This document shows positions 25,409-33,871 of a DNA stretch of 64,000 nt, piece by piece; position 1 is the stretch's first letter; every line of letters starts with the position of its first letter. The stretch comes from Nocardioides insulae DSM 17944 (lineage in GTDB: Bacteria; Actinomycetota; Actinomycetes; Propionibacteriales; Nocardioidaceae), in contig NZ_AUGU01000015.1 of assembly GCF_000422825.1 (NCBI RefSeq), positions 192,909 to 256,908 on the forward strand. Reading direction: 5' to 3'. The notes beneath the pieces are model-generated. The model worked only from the letters and a program-made list of their open reading frames with translations. It was not told where the DNA came from and ran no database searches. The position numbers were made by a program, and so were the translations under genes.

Positions 25409-28231
25409 GTGTCCATTCTCGACAAGCTTCTCCGCCTCGGCGAAGGCAAGATCCTGCGCCAGCTCGAAGCCATTGCGAAGGCGGTCAACGCCATCGAGGA
25501 CGACTTCGTGGCGATGAGCGATGAGGAGCTCGCCGGTCAGACCGACGAGTTCAAGAAGCGGCTCGCCGACGGCGAGACCCTCGACGACCTGATGCCCGAG
25601 GCGTTCGCGACGGTCCGGGAGGCCGCCAAGCGGGTCACCGGGATGCGCCCCTTCGACGTGCAGGTCATGGGTGCGGCCGCGCTGCACATGGGCAACATCG
25701 CCGAGATGAAGACCGGTGAGGGCAAGACGCTGGTCGCCGTGCTCCCGTCGTACCTCAATGCGCTGACCGGTGAAGGCGTGCACGTGGTCACGGTCAACGA
25801 CTACCTGGCGAAGTTCCAGTCCGAGATGATGGGTCGTATCCACCACTTCCTCGGGCTGACCACCGGGGTGATCCTGCCCCAGATGACTCCGGACGAGCGC
25901 CGCGCCGCCTACGCCTGCGACATCACCTACGGCACCAACAACGAGCTCGGCTTCGACTACCTGCGCGACAACATGGCCGACTCGCTGGAGAACTGCGTCC
26001 AGCGTGGGCACCACTTCGCGATCGTCGACGAGGTCGACTCCATCCTCATCGACGAGGCCCGGACCCCGCTGATCATCAGTGGTCCCACCGAGGACGACGT
26101 GAAGTGGTACGGCGAGTTCGCCAAGATCGTGCGCAAGATGGAGAAGGACGTCGACTACGAGGTCGACGAGAAGAAGCGCACCATCTCCGTGCTCGAGCCG
26201 GGCATCACCGTGGTCGAGGACCACCTGGGCATCGACAACCTCTACGAGTCTGTCAACACCCCCCTGATCTCGTTCATGAACAACGCGATCAAGGCCAAGG
26301 AGCTCTTCCGCAAGGACAAGGAGTACGTCGTCGCGCAGGGCGAGGTGCTCATCGTCGACGAGCACACCGGCCGGATGCTGGCCGGGCGCCGCTACAACGA
26401 CGGCCTCCACCAGGCGATCGAGGCGAAGGAGGGGGTCAAGGTCCGCGAGGAGTACCAGACCCTCGCCACGGTGACCCTGCAGAACTACTTCCGGCTCTAC
26501 GACAAGCTCTCCGGCATGACCGGTACGGCCATGACCGAGGCCTCCGAGTTCGACAAGATCTACAAGCTCGGCGTGGTGCCGATCCCGACCAACCGGCCGA
26601 TGGCCCGGGTCGACCAGTCCGACTTCGTCTACCGCACCGAGGAGGCGAAGTACGAGGCGGTCGTCGAGGACATCGCCGAGCGGCACAAGGCGGGTCAGCC
26701 CGTCCTGGTCGGCACCGTGTCGGTGGAGAAGTCGGAGCACCTCTCCGACCTGATGAAGAAGAAGGGCATTCCGCACACCGTCCTCAACGCCAAGGTGCAC
26801 GCGGACGAGGCGAAGATCGTCGCGCTCGCCGGCCACAAGGGCGCGGTCACGGTCGCCACCAACATGGCCGGTCGAGGCACCGACATCATGCTCGGTGGAT
26901 CGGTGGAGTTCCTGGCCGACCAGGACCTGCGCAAGCAGGGCCTCGAGCCCGCCGGCGAGACCGCGGACGCCTACGAGGCGGCCTGGGCCGAGAAGATCGA
27001 GAAGGTCAAGGAACAGGTCGCCACCGAGCACGAGGAGGTCACCGAGATCGGTGGGCTCTACGTCATCGGCACCGAGCGGCACGAGTCCCGCCGGATCGAC
27101 AACCAGCTGCGTGGTCGATCCGGGCGTCAGGGTGACCCGGGCGAGTCCCGGTTCTACCTCTCCCTGCAGGACGAGTTGATGCGCCTGTTCAAGTCCGACT
27201 GGGTCGACCGGATCCTGCAGATCCTCAACGTCCCCGACGACGTCCCGATCGAGAACAAGCGGGTCACCAACGCGATCGCCAGCGCCCAGACCCAGGTCGA
27301 GGGGCAGAACTTCGAGTCCCGCAAGAACGTCCTCAAGTACGACGACGTGATGGACCGCCAGCGCAAGGTGATCTACAGCGAGCGCCGGCAGGTCCTCGAG
27401 GGCGGGGACCTCGAGGAGCAGGTGCGGGGCTTCCTCGACGATGTGGTCCGGGGCCTGGTGGAGAACTCCACCGGCGAGTTCGCCGAGGAGTGGGACCTGG
27501 CCCAGCTCAGCGTCGACCTCAAGCAGATCTGGCCGCTCGGCGTCGACCTGCAGGCGATGGCCGACGACGCGGGTGGCCAGTCCGGACTCGACCGCGCGGA
27601 GGTCATCGAGGCGCTTCGCAAGGACGCCCACGCCGCCTACGACCGGCGCGAGGAGGAGGTCGGCGAGGAGGTCATGCGTGAGCTGGAGCGTCGGGTGATC
27701 CTCTCGGTGCTGGACCGGAAGTGGCGCGACCACCTCTACGAGATGGACTACCTGCGCGAGGGCATCTACCTGCGGGCCTACAGCCAGCGCGACCCCCTGG
27801 TCGAGTACCAGCACGAGGGCTTCACCATGTTCCAGGCGATGCAGGGCGCCATCAAGGAGGAGGCTGTCGGCTTCCTGTTCAACCTCGAGGTCCAGGTCGA
27901 GGATGAGCCCGAGCCGGCGGTCGGTCTCGACGTGGACGGTGTCGGCGTCGGCGACATCTCGGCGGCCCTGCGCCAGGAGCACGACCACACCCACCCGCAG
28001 ATCCGGGCCAAGGGTCTGGACAAGCCCTCGGCGCCCCGGCAGTTGGCCTATTCCGCCCCCGACGAGCAGGGCGAGGAGGCCGTCCAGGCCGGCACGGTGA
28101 CCAAGGCGGACGACCCGTACGCCGGCATCGGCCGCAACCAGGCCTGCCCCTGCGGGTCCGGCAAGAAGTTCAAGCAGTGCCACGGCCGCGCCGGCGGCCC
28201 GACCGGCCTCACCACCCGGGTGAACGGCTGA
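25409..28231 (+). CDS. secA: Preprotein translocase ATPase SecA
   Basis: 940 residues, full length, motor of the Sec export pathway. MKTGEGKTL (Walker A) lies near residue 103 and [20 protein letters not shown] near 207. The second nucleotide domain has [12 protein letters not shown], near 490, and [30 protein letters not shown] near 550. The C-terminal zinc tail [13 protein letters not shown] lies near 913-925. This is the housekeeping SecA1 by length and position. The GTG start has CAGGAG upstream; a hairpin follows the gene. The many secreted proteins in this window would use it. Confidence 0.97.
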   Translation: MSILDKLLRLGEGKILRQLEAIAKAVNAIEDDFVAMSDEELAGQTDEFKKRLADGETLDDLMPEAFATVREAAKRVTGMRPFDVQVMGAAALHMGNIAEMKTGEGKTLVAVLPSYLNALTGEGVHVVTVNDYLAKFQSEMMGRIHHFLGLTTGVILPQMTPDERRAAYACDITYGTNNELGFDYLRDNMADSLENCVQRGHHFAIVDEVDSILIDEARTPLIISGPTEDDVKWYGEFAKIVRKMEKDVDYEVDEKKRTISVLEPGITVVEDHLGIDNLYESVNTPLISFMNNAIKAKELFRKDKEYVVAQGEVLIVDEHTGRMLAGRRYNDGLHQAIEAKEGVKVREEYQTLATVTLQNYFRLYDKLSGMTGTAMTEASEFDKIYKLGVVPIPTNRPMARVDQSDFVYRTEEAKYEAVVEDIAERHKAGQPVLVGTVSVEKSEHLSDLMKKKGIPHTVLNAKVHADEAKIVALAGHKGAVTVATNMAGRGTDIMLGGSVEFLADQDLRKQGLEPAGETADAYEAAWAEKIEKVKEQVATEHEEVTEIGGLYVIGTERHESRRIDNQLRGRSGRQGDPGESRFYLSLQDELMRLFKSDWVDRILQILNVPDDVPIENKRVTNAIASAQTQVEGQNFESRKNVLKYDDVMDRQRKVIYSERRQVLEGGDLEEQVRGFLDDVVRGLVENSTGEFAEEWDLAQLSVDLKQIWPLGVDLQAMADDAGGQSGLDRAEVIEALRKDAHAAYDRREEEVGEEVMRELERRVILSVLDRKWRDHLYEMDYLREGIYLRAYSQRDPLVEYQHEGFTMFQAMQGAIKEEAVGFLFNLEVQVEDEPEPAVGLDVDGVGVGDISAALRQEHDHTHPQIRAKGLDKPSAPRQLAYSAPDEQGEEAVQAGTVTKADDPYAGIGRNQACPCGSGKKFKQCHGRAGGPTGLTTRVNG

Positions 28232-28267
28232 GGCACGCCGCCTCACCGAGCACGCTCACCGCGCGCC

Positions 28268-28302
28268 GACGGCCCTCGACCCTTGCCGGGTCGGGGGCCG
28301 TC
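28268..28302. terminator. Terminator hairpin between secA and the convergent Rv3235-like gene
   Basis: GACGGCCC...GACCC pairs with GGGTC...GGGCCGTC around a TTGCC loop, with a 2-nt internal mismatch. It lies between two converging genes. Confidence 0.65.
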
Positions 28303-28323
28303 GAGGCTGTGGGGAGAAGAGGG

Positions 28324-28893
28324 TCAGGCGAACTCGAGCGCCGTACACACCCATCGTCCGGCCCGCTCCTCGAACCGGGCGGCGAGTGCTCGGGAGCGCT
28401 CCCCGTAGCGCACATGCAGCGCCGCCTCGGCCACGCCGGGGCGCGGCTGGGCCACATGCGCGTTGACGACGCGGGGGCGCACCGGCTGGACGCGCCCCTG
28501 CCCGGGGGAGTGGCGCCCGGCACGGCCGACGGTCCGGGCGCGTTCGGCCAGGTCCTCGTAGACGTCCGAACTGGTCCAGCGCAGCAGTTGGGTGAGCGGG
28601 CGATCGCCGCCCACGATCTCCACGGCGGCCTGCCCGAAGCGCCACGCCCAGTTGCGGACGTCGGGAACCCGGGATGAACGTCGGATCGGGACGACCTGGG
28701 CGGAGCCGCGCGCCGGTCCGTGCGCGGCAGTCGGCCGCCGGGGCGACCTGACCTGGGGCGGATCCTGGCGCGGCTGGAGATCGAGGGCGAGCGTGCCCTG
28801 GACGCTCGTGTCGACGTCACCGGGTCGGGACGCCGGGGAACCCTGCGATGAGGGGGGCTCCGCTCGGAACGGGACGACTTCGCGGTCGGGCAT
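28324..28893 (-). CDS. Rv3235-like family protein (DUF6459 type)
   Basis: 189 residues. The first ~80 are Pro/Arg/Ser-rich and disordered. The C-terminal ~105 residues form a small domain with RFGQAAVEIVGGDRPLTQLLRW and a terminal EERAGRWVCTALEFA, the pattern of the actinobacterial Rv3235 family, which sits near secA in mycobacteria too. Function is unknown. GGAG lies 5 nt before the ATG. It follows the LysM gene by 46 bp on the same strand and is probably in its operon. Confidence 0.65.
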   Translation of the reverse strand: MPDREVVPFRAEPPSSQGSPASRPGDVDTSVQGTLALDLQPRQDPPQVRSPRRPTAAHGPARGSAQVVPIRRSSRVPDVRNWAWRFGQAAVEIVGGDRPLTQLLRWTSSDVYEDLAERARTVGRAGRHSPGQGRVQPVRPRVVNAHVAQPRPGVAEAALHVRYGERSRALAARFEERAGRWVCTALEFA

Positions 28894-28939
28894 GGCGACT
28901 CCTGTCTTCGAGGACGACTGGCGGGGCTGGGCGACCGGC

Positions 28940-29656
28940 TCAGCCGTCGCGCCCCTCGGGCCGGTGGTGGAGTTCGCGCGGCAGGCTGAGGCGCTGTCCT
29001 GGGACGATGAGGTCCGGGTCCTCGCCGATCACCGCGCGGTTGGCGTCGTGGAGCAGATGCACGGAGGAGGCGACCTGGGAGTCGGGCGCCGAGCCGGGGA
29101 GACGGGTGCGTGTGAGTGCCCAGAGGCTGTCGCCTCGCCGCACCACGACCGAGTCCGCCGCGCCGAGGGCCGACGCATCGGCGGGAGAGCCCCTACCGGT
29201 CGGCCCGGACGGTGCCTCTCCGTCCACGGGGCGGTCGGGGTAGGGGAGCCCGGCCGTCACGGGGCCCTCGTTGCGCCCCGGCCCGAGGAACATCGGGCCC
29301 GGTGTCGCGCCCGCCGGCGTTGCCGCCGCTCCGGTCAGGGCGATCCCGCAGGCCAGCAGGACCAGGCGTCTGGCCAGCGGCGGTACGCCGACCGGACCCG
29401 CGCAGGCGAGGTGACCGCCCACCGGCGTGCGCAGCACCTCGAGCACCACGGCGGAGACCGACGCCCATGCCCAGGCCGTGCAGCAGCCGATCGCGATCAG
29501 GCAGCCACGGGCGAGCAGTTCGTCGAAGGCGGCCGGCCCGGACAGCGGTCGGACCAGTTGCCGATGCGCCACCCGGAGGAGAAGGACAGCGAGGGCGGTG
29601 GCGAGCAGCCACACGAGGAGGGAACGGAGACGTGGACCTGGCCGAGCGACGTTCAT
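28940..29656 (-). CDS. LysM-domain membrane protein
   Basis: 238 residues. Membrane segments lie at about 10-30, 48-72 and 93-113. The C-terminal ~65 residues form a LysM-like domain: VVVRRGDSLWALTRTRLPG and DPDLIVPGQRLSLPRE. LysM binds peptidoglycan or chitin-type glycans, so the domain should face the wall. It is co-directional with the Rv3235-like gene. A good -35/-10 pair and tandem direct repeats lie upstream, and AGGGG precedes the ATG. Confidence 0.75.
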   Translation of the reverse strand: MNVARPGPRLRSLLVWLLATALAVLLLRVAHRQLVRPLSGPAAFDELLARGCLIAIGCCTAWAWASVSAVVLEVLRTPVGGHLACAGPVGVPPLARRLVLLACGIALTGAAATPAGATPGPMFLGPGRNEGPVTAGLPYPDRPVDGEAPSGPTGRGSPADASALGAADSVVVRRGDSLWALTRTRLPGSAPDSQVASSVHLLHDANRAVIGEDPDLIVPGQRLSLPRELHHRPEGRDG

Positions 29657-29677
29657 GTCGAAACCCCTGAAATCGTG

Positions 29678-29727
29678 CTGTTTGCGTCTGTTTGCCTATC
29701 TCAAACCTCGCTTGTCTTCTATGTCAA
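29678..29727 (-). promoter_or_regulatory. Promoter TTGACA-N18-TGAGAT with tandem 10-bp-phased repeats
   Basis: On the minus strand TTGACA (29727-29722) and TGAGAT (29703-29698) are 18 bp apart. Just downstream, at the expected transcription start, GCAAACAG occurs twice (29695-29688 and 29685-29678) with exactly one helical turn between copies. The surrounding 90 bp is unusually AT-rich for this window. Confidence 0.6.
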
Positions 29728-29797
29728 TCATTTGTCGCCGTTGTGGATGAGGGGATCCGCAGGGTCGGGGCCCAGCACACCCACCGGTGCCGTGTGG

Positions 29798-29803
29798 CAG
29801 GCT
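29798..29803 (+). promoter_or_regulatory. -10 hexamer CAGGCT, leaderless promoter
   Basis: CAGGCT, 6 nt, then ATG at 29810. Confidence 0.4.
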
Positions 29804-29809
29804 CGGCGC

Positions 29810-30346
29810 ATGGCATGGGAGGAGGAGCTCTTCGGGTTCTTCGAGGACCTCGAGGCGCAGGCGGAGGCCGGGTTCGCCGCGGAACGTGCGGCCGAGCTCG
29901 CGGATCGGAGCCGGGCGGAGTATCAACAGGTCACCCTGCCGGCCCGAATGATGGCCTCGGTCGGCCGAGAGGTGCAGACCGAGGTGCGTGGGGTCGGGGC
30001 CCTCGCCGGTGAGTTGGAGCGTGTCTGCGAGGAGTGGTTCCTACTCCGCTCCCGCGGGCAGGACTGGATCGTGCGGCATCAGGCACTGATGACGGTGGCA
30101 GGAGCCTCCGAGCGCGCGGTGCCCGCCGTCGCATGGTCGCCGATCACGCGGCTGGGCCTAGGGTCGGCTCTACGCCGCCTCGCCGATCGGGCGGAGCGGT
30201 GCGTGCTGCACCTGATCGACGGCACCACCCATGAGGGGATCCTCCGGCGAGTCGGAGCCGACTTCGCCGAACTGCTCACGGGAGAGGGACGGCGAGAGCT
30301 CCTCGTGGCGTACGCCGGTCTCGCCGCGGTGCAGAGTAGGGAGTGA
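29810..30346 (+). CDS. Conserved hypothetical actinobacterial protein, unknown function
   Basis: 178 residues, soluble, no signal peptide. The N-terminal ~45 residues are acidic and helical (EEELFGFFEDLEAQAEAGFAAERAAEL). The rest looks like a small mixed domain with beta-strand patterns (VLHLIDGTTHEGILRRVGADFAELLT) reminiscent of Sm-like or LSm folds; that comparison is weak. Such genes are often found between secA and tatB in this order. It is divergent from the LysM gene. Confidence 0.6.
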   Translation: MAWEEELFGFFEDLEAQAEAGFAAERAAELADRSRAEYQQVTLPARMMASVGREVQTEVRGVGALAGELERVCEEWFLLRSRGQDWIVRHQALMTVAGASERAVPAVAWSPITRLGLGSALRRLADRAERCVLHLIDGTTHEGILRRVGADFAELLTGEGRRELLVAYAGLAAVQSRE

Positions 30347-30501
30347 ACGGAGCCCGGTCACTCGCCGGTGCGGGGTGAGTCGGGTGCCCGCTCAGGAGTC
30401 GGCCACGCCCCGGCCCGCCGCGGGGGGGGCAGCATGTCGCAGGTCCGGTCGGATCAGCACTCCGTCACCACCGGGTGACCCGGTGGCGGGACCTCCGGCC
30501 C

Positions 30502-30843
30502 TCAGGTGGCGTCGGCGTCGAAGGGTGGCCGCTCACCGGGGCCCAGCTTGGCGGGCGTCCGACCTCGGGTGGAGCGTGAGCGCTCCTCCTCGTCGGCCTC
30601 GGCCATGACCTCGGAGAGCTGCTTCTTGACGAAGTTGCGGGGATCGAGGTCGCTGAGCTCGAGGTCGGAGTACTCCGGGCCGAGCTGTTCCCGGAGCTCG
30701 TCGCGGGCATTGTTCGCGAAGCTGCGCGCCTTGCGGAGGAAACCTCCTGCCTGGCGCGCTAGCTCCGGCAGCTTGTCGGGACCGAAGACGAGAACCGCAA
30801 CGAAGACGATGACAGCCAGCTCCGGCAATCCGATCCCGAACAC
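30502..30843 (-). CDS. tatB: Sec-independent translocase protein TatB
   Basis: 113 residues. The N-terminal membrane helix MFGIGLPELAVIVFVAVLVFGPDKLPELAR with its Gly-Pro hinge near residue 21 is the TatA/B signature; the E at position 8 and the longer amphipathic region plus acidic tail favour TatB over TatA. It recognises twin-arginine substrates together with TatC. The GTG start lies 3 nt after the mrp stop, so the two form an operon. Confidence 0.88.
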   Translation of the reverse strand: MFGIGLPELAVIVFVAVLVFGPDKLPELARQAGGFLRKARSFANNARDELREQLGPEYSDLELSDLDPRNFVKKQLSEVMAEADEEERSRSTRGRTPAKLGPGERPPFDADAT

Positions 30844-30846
30844 GGG

Positions 30847-32010
30847 TCAGAACCTACTGGATGGAGTGAGCCCGAGTTGCATACCGGCCAGTCCTCGGGA
30901 CCGTCCGGCGAGTCGCTCGGCGACGGCGATCAGCTGACGTGCGGCGGGGGAGGCGGGATCCGCGCTCACGATCGGCGTACCGGCGTCTCCGCCCTCGCGC
31001 AGGGCGGGCTCGAGGGGCACCTGGCCCAGCAGCGGCACCTCGGTGCCGAACCGCTGGGTCAGCGTGCCGGCCACGCGCTCGCCGCCACCGGATCCGAAGA
31101 CCTCGATCCGGTGCTCCACGCCTTCCTCGGCGCAGTGCGGGCAGGCCAGGTAGCTCATGTTCTCGACCACACCGACGACCCGCTGGTGCATCATCTCGGC
31201 CATCGTGCCGGCCCGCTCGGCCACCTCGGCGGCGGCCTCCTGGGGGGTGGTCACCACGACGATCTCGGCATTGGGGAGGTGCTGGCCCAGCGAGATCGCC
31301 ACATCGCCGGTGCCCGGGGGCAGGTCGAGCAGCAGGACGTCGAGATCGCCCCAGTACACGTCGGCGAGCATCTGCACGAGCGCACGGTCGAGCATCGGCC
31401 CCCGCCAGGCGACCACCTGGTCGCGGCGGGGCTTGAGCATGCCGATCGAGATCACCGAGACACCGGACTCGGTCGGCACCGGCATGATCAGGTCGTCGAC
31501 CTGCGTGGGCCGGGCCTCGGCGGCACCGAGCATGGCGGGAACCGAGTGGCCGTAGATGTCGGCGTCGACGATGCCGACCTTGAGTCCCTGCTCGGCCATG
31601 GCGAGGGCCAGGTTGACCGTCACCGACGACTTGCCCACGCCGCCCTTGCCGGAGGCGATCGCGAAGACCTTGGTCAGCGAGCCGGGCTTGGCGAACGGGA
31701 TCTCCCGCTGGGCGGCGCCGCCGGTGAGTCCCTCCCGCATCTCGGCGCGCTGCTCGGCGGACATCACGCCGAGGTCGATGTTGACCGCGGTGACTCCGGG
31801 AACTGCGCCGACCGCTTCGGTGACATCGCGGTTGATGGTGTCCTTGAGCGGGCAGCCCGCCACGGTGAGGAGGACCCTGGTGTCGACGACGCCGTCGTCG
31901 CTCACGTCGACCGACTCGACCATGCCGAGCTCGGTGATGGGGCGCTTGATCTCGGGGTCGTTCACGGTCGCGAGGGCGGCCTTGACCTGGTCCAGAAGGG
32001 CGGTACTCAC
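30847..32010 (-). CDS. mrp: Mrp/NBP35 family Fe-S cluster carrier ATPase (ApbC-like)
   Basis: 387 residues. An N-terminal DUF59/MIP18 domain (about 1-95, VNDPEIKRPITELGMV, GCPLKDTI) precedes a deviant Walker A GKGGVGKSSVTVNLA near 122. DLPPGTGDVAISLGQ lies near 230 and the paired-cysteine motif near 283 reads CPHC. It loads Fe-S clusters onto apoproteins. The GTG start follows TAGGCT by 6 nt, so translation is probably leaderless. tatB follows after 3 nt. Confidence 0.92.
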   Translation of the reverse strand: MSTALLDQVKAALATVNDPEIKRPITELGMVESVDVSDDGVVDTRVLLTVAGCPLKDTINRDVTEAVGAVPGVTAVNIDLGVMSAEQRAEMREGLTGGAAQREIPFAKPGSLTKVFAIASGKGGVGKSSVTVNLALAMAEQGLKVGIVDADIYGHSVPAMLGAAEARPTQVDDLIMPVPTESGVSVISIGMLKPRRDQVVAWRGPMLDRALVQMLADVYWGDLDVLLLDLPPGTGDVAISLGQHLPNAEIVVVTTPQEAAAEVAERAGTMAEMMHQRVVGVVENMSYLACPHCAEEGVEHRIEVFGSGGGERVAGTLTQRFGTEVPLLGQVPLEPALREGGDAGTPIVSADPASPAARQLIAVAERLAGRSRGLAGMQLGLTPSSRF

Positions 32011-32016
32011 GAGCGC

Positions 32017-32022
32017 AGCCTA
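32017..32022 (-). promoter_or_regulatory. -10 hexamer TAGGCT of mrp, overlapping the stop codon of the DUF1003 gene
   Basis: On the minus strand TAGGCT is followed by 6 nt and GTG at 32010. The TAG of the hexamer is also the DUF1003 stop codon. Confidence 0.5.
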
Positions 32023-32628
32023 CGTCTGAGGTGGTGACTCCCGGGATTCGGGACGACCCGTGGGATCGGGGGAGTCCGCCCCGGTGCGAGGGTCGGCGTC
32101 GCGCTCGTCCAACTCGTCGAGCAGGGAACGGAGTTCGGAGCGGAGGAAGTCTCGGGTCGCGACCTCGCCCACAGCCATCCGCAGGGACGCCATCTCGCGG
32201 GCGAGGAACTCCATGTCCGCCTGGGACTGGGCGGCGACCCTGCGATCCTGCTCGGCGATGACCCGGTCGCGGTCCTCCTGACGGTTCTGCGCGAGCAGGA
32301 TCAGCGGTGCGGCGTAGGAGGCCTGGAGACTCAGCGCCAGGGTCAGGAAGATGAAGGGAAAGTCGTCGAACCGCAACGGTGCCGGGGCCAGCGCGTTCCA
32401 GACGATCCAGGCGACCACCACGGCGGTCATCCAGATGAGGAACTGGGCGGTGCCCATGTAACGGGCGAAGGTCTCGGCGAAGCGGCCGAACGCGTCCTCG
32501 CCCATCGAGGGGCGTTTCACCAATCGGCGACGGACCTCCTGAGGAGTGTCCAGGCGGCCCTCCCGGCGCTTGTTCCCGCTCGCGTCCCGGCTCTTGTCGC
32601 GTGGGCGCTCGGTGCGGGCCTCAGCCAT
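32020..32628 (-). CDS. DUF1003 family membrane protein
   Basis: 202 residues. A basic N-terminal ~50 residues precedes FGRFAETFARYMGTAQFLIWMTAVVVAWIVWN and FPFIFLTLALSLQASYAAPLILLAQNRQEDRDR, two membrane helices and the DUF1003 signature. A coiled coil follows at about 110-175. The ATG at 32628 overlaps the end of the preceding MgtE-like gene by 8 nt, so they are coupled. DUF1003 genes next to MgtE-N/CBS genes are common in actinobacteria, which hints at a joint role in metal homeostasis. Confidence 0.85.
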   Translation of the reverse strand: MAEARTERPRDKSRDASGNKRREGRLDTPQEVRRRLVKRPSMGEDAFGRFAETFARYMGTAQFLIWMTAVVVAWIVWNALAPAPLRFDDFPFIFLTLALSLQASYAAPLILLAQNRQEDRDRVIAEQDRRVAAQSQADMEFLAREMASLRMAVGEVATRDFLRSELRSLLDELDERDADPRTGADSPDPTGRPESRESPPQT

Positions 32629-33871
32629 GGTGCACCGCCCGGTCACGCCAGTTCTCCGGCAGCATGTGGTCGACCAGGTCGTCCACGGTCACCACGCCGA
32701 TCAGGTGCCCGACCGGGTCGACCACGGGCGCGGCCACCAGGTTGTACGTCGCCAGGTGGATCGCGACATCGTCGATCGTGCTCGCCGGCTTGAGCGGGTC
32801 CATGGTGTTGTCGAGAGCGCCGGCGACCAGCGTGGACGGTGGCTCGCGGAGCAGCCGCTGGATGTGGGCCACCCCCAGGAACCGACCGGTCGGGGTCTCC
32901 AGGGGAGGTCGGCAGATGTAGACCGCCGAGGCCAGCGCGGGGGTGAGTTCGGGCTTGCGCACATGGGCCAGGGCATCGGCGATGGTGGCGTCGGGCCCCA
33001 GGATGACCGGCTCGGGCGTCATCATCGCGCCGGCGGTGTTCTCCTCATACGACATCAGCCGCCGGACGTCCTCGGCCTCCTCGGGCTCCATCAGGTCGAG
33101 CAGCACGGCGGCGGTCTCCGCCGGCAGGTCGGCGATGAGGTCGGCGGCGTCCTCGGGAGACATCTCCTCCAAGACGTCGGCCGCACGCTCCTTCTCCAGG
33201 TGCTCGAGGATCTCGACCTGGTCGTCCTCGGGCAGTTCCTCCAGGACGTCGGCGAGGCGCTCGTCGTTCAGCCCGGCGACGACCTGGTGGCGTCGCTCGG
33301 TGGGCAGATCGTGGATCATGTGGGCCGCGTCGGCAGGGCGCATCTCGTTGAGGGCCTGCACCAGGTGGGTGGTGCCCTGGGTGGGGGAGCGCCGGGCCAG
33401 GCCGACGACGTCGCGCCACTCGACCACGTGGCTCTGCCCGCGCCGCCGCAACCCCTTGGAGGGCTCGCGCACGGCCACTCGGGAGAGCACCCAGTCGCGG
33501 TTGCGCGCCTGCTCCATGGCGACGTCGTACACCAGGCCGGTGACGCCGGAGCTCGGGATGCTGACCTGTCGGTCCAGCATCTGCCCGATCACCAGGGTCT
33601 CGGTGGAGCGCTGCTCGAACCTGCGCAGGTTGATCAGGCCGGTGGAGGAGACGTGGTCGCTCTCGATCGCGGTGACCCGGGTCATCGGCACGAAGATGCG
33701 GCGCCGGCCGAGCACCTCGGTGACGAGCCCGAGCACGCGGGGCTGGCTGGAGGCGTCGCTGCGCAGCGTCACGACGAGGTCGCGGACCTTTCCGACCTGG
33801 TCGCCCTGTGGATCGAAGATCGGCAGCCCGACGAGGCGGGCCACGAAGACACGGACCGGGGCGCTGCTCAC
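32621..33871 (-). CDS. MgtE N-domain/CBS protein without a channel, with PRC-barrel-like N-terminus
   Basis: 416 residues. A PRC-barrel-like region is at about 10-65 (GLPIFDPQGDQVGKVRDLVV). An MgtE intracellular N domain with repeated helical units (LPTERRHQVVAGLNDERLADVLEELPEDDQVEILEHL) spans about 165-285. Two CBS domains occupy about 290-410. The transmembrane channel of true MgtE is missing, so this is a cytosolic Mg2+/nucleotide-sensing relative. Its GTG overlaps the stop of the EEP-phosphatase fusion gene (GTGA), and its end overlaps DUF1003. Confidence 0.85.
   Translation of the reverse strand: MSSAPVRVFVARLVGLPIFDPQGDQVGKVRDLVVTLRSDASSQPRVLGLVTEVLGRRRIFVPMTRVTAIESDHVSSTGLINLRRFEQRSTETLVIGQMLDRQVSIPSSGVTGLVYDVAMEQARNRDWVLSRVAVREPSKGLRRRGQSHVVEWRDVVGLARRSPTQGTTHLVQALNEMRPADAAHMIHDLPTERRHQVVAGLNDERLADVLEELPEDDQVEILEHLEKERAADVLEEMSPEDAADLIADLPAETAAVLLDLMEPEEAEDVRRLMSYEENTAGAMMTPEPVILGPDATIADALAHVRKPELTPALASAVYICRPPLETPTGRFLGVAHIQRLLREPPSTLVAGALDNTMDPLKPASTIDDVAIHLATYNLVAAPVVDPVGHLIGVVTVDDLVDHMLPENWRDRAVHHG

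Noticed and set aside
25400..28246. 948-codon open frame antisense to secA
   Set aside because: Composition is that of a mirrored high-GC coding strand (Val/Leu/Asp/His-rich), and secA is certain on the plus strand.
30411..30430. G8 run after the gene at 29810 as a phase-variable tract
   Set aside because: It is intergenic, between convergent genes, so slippage would not alter a protein.
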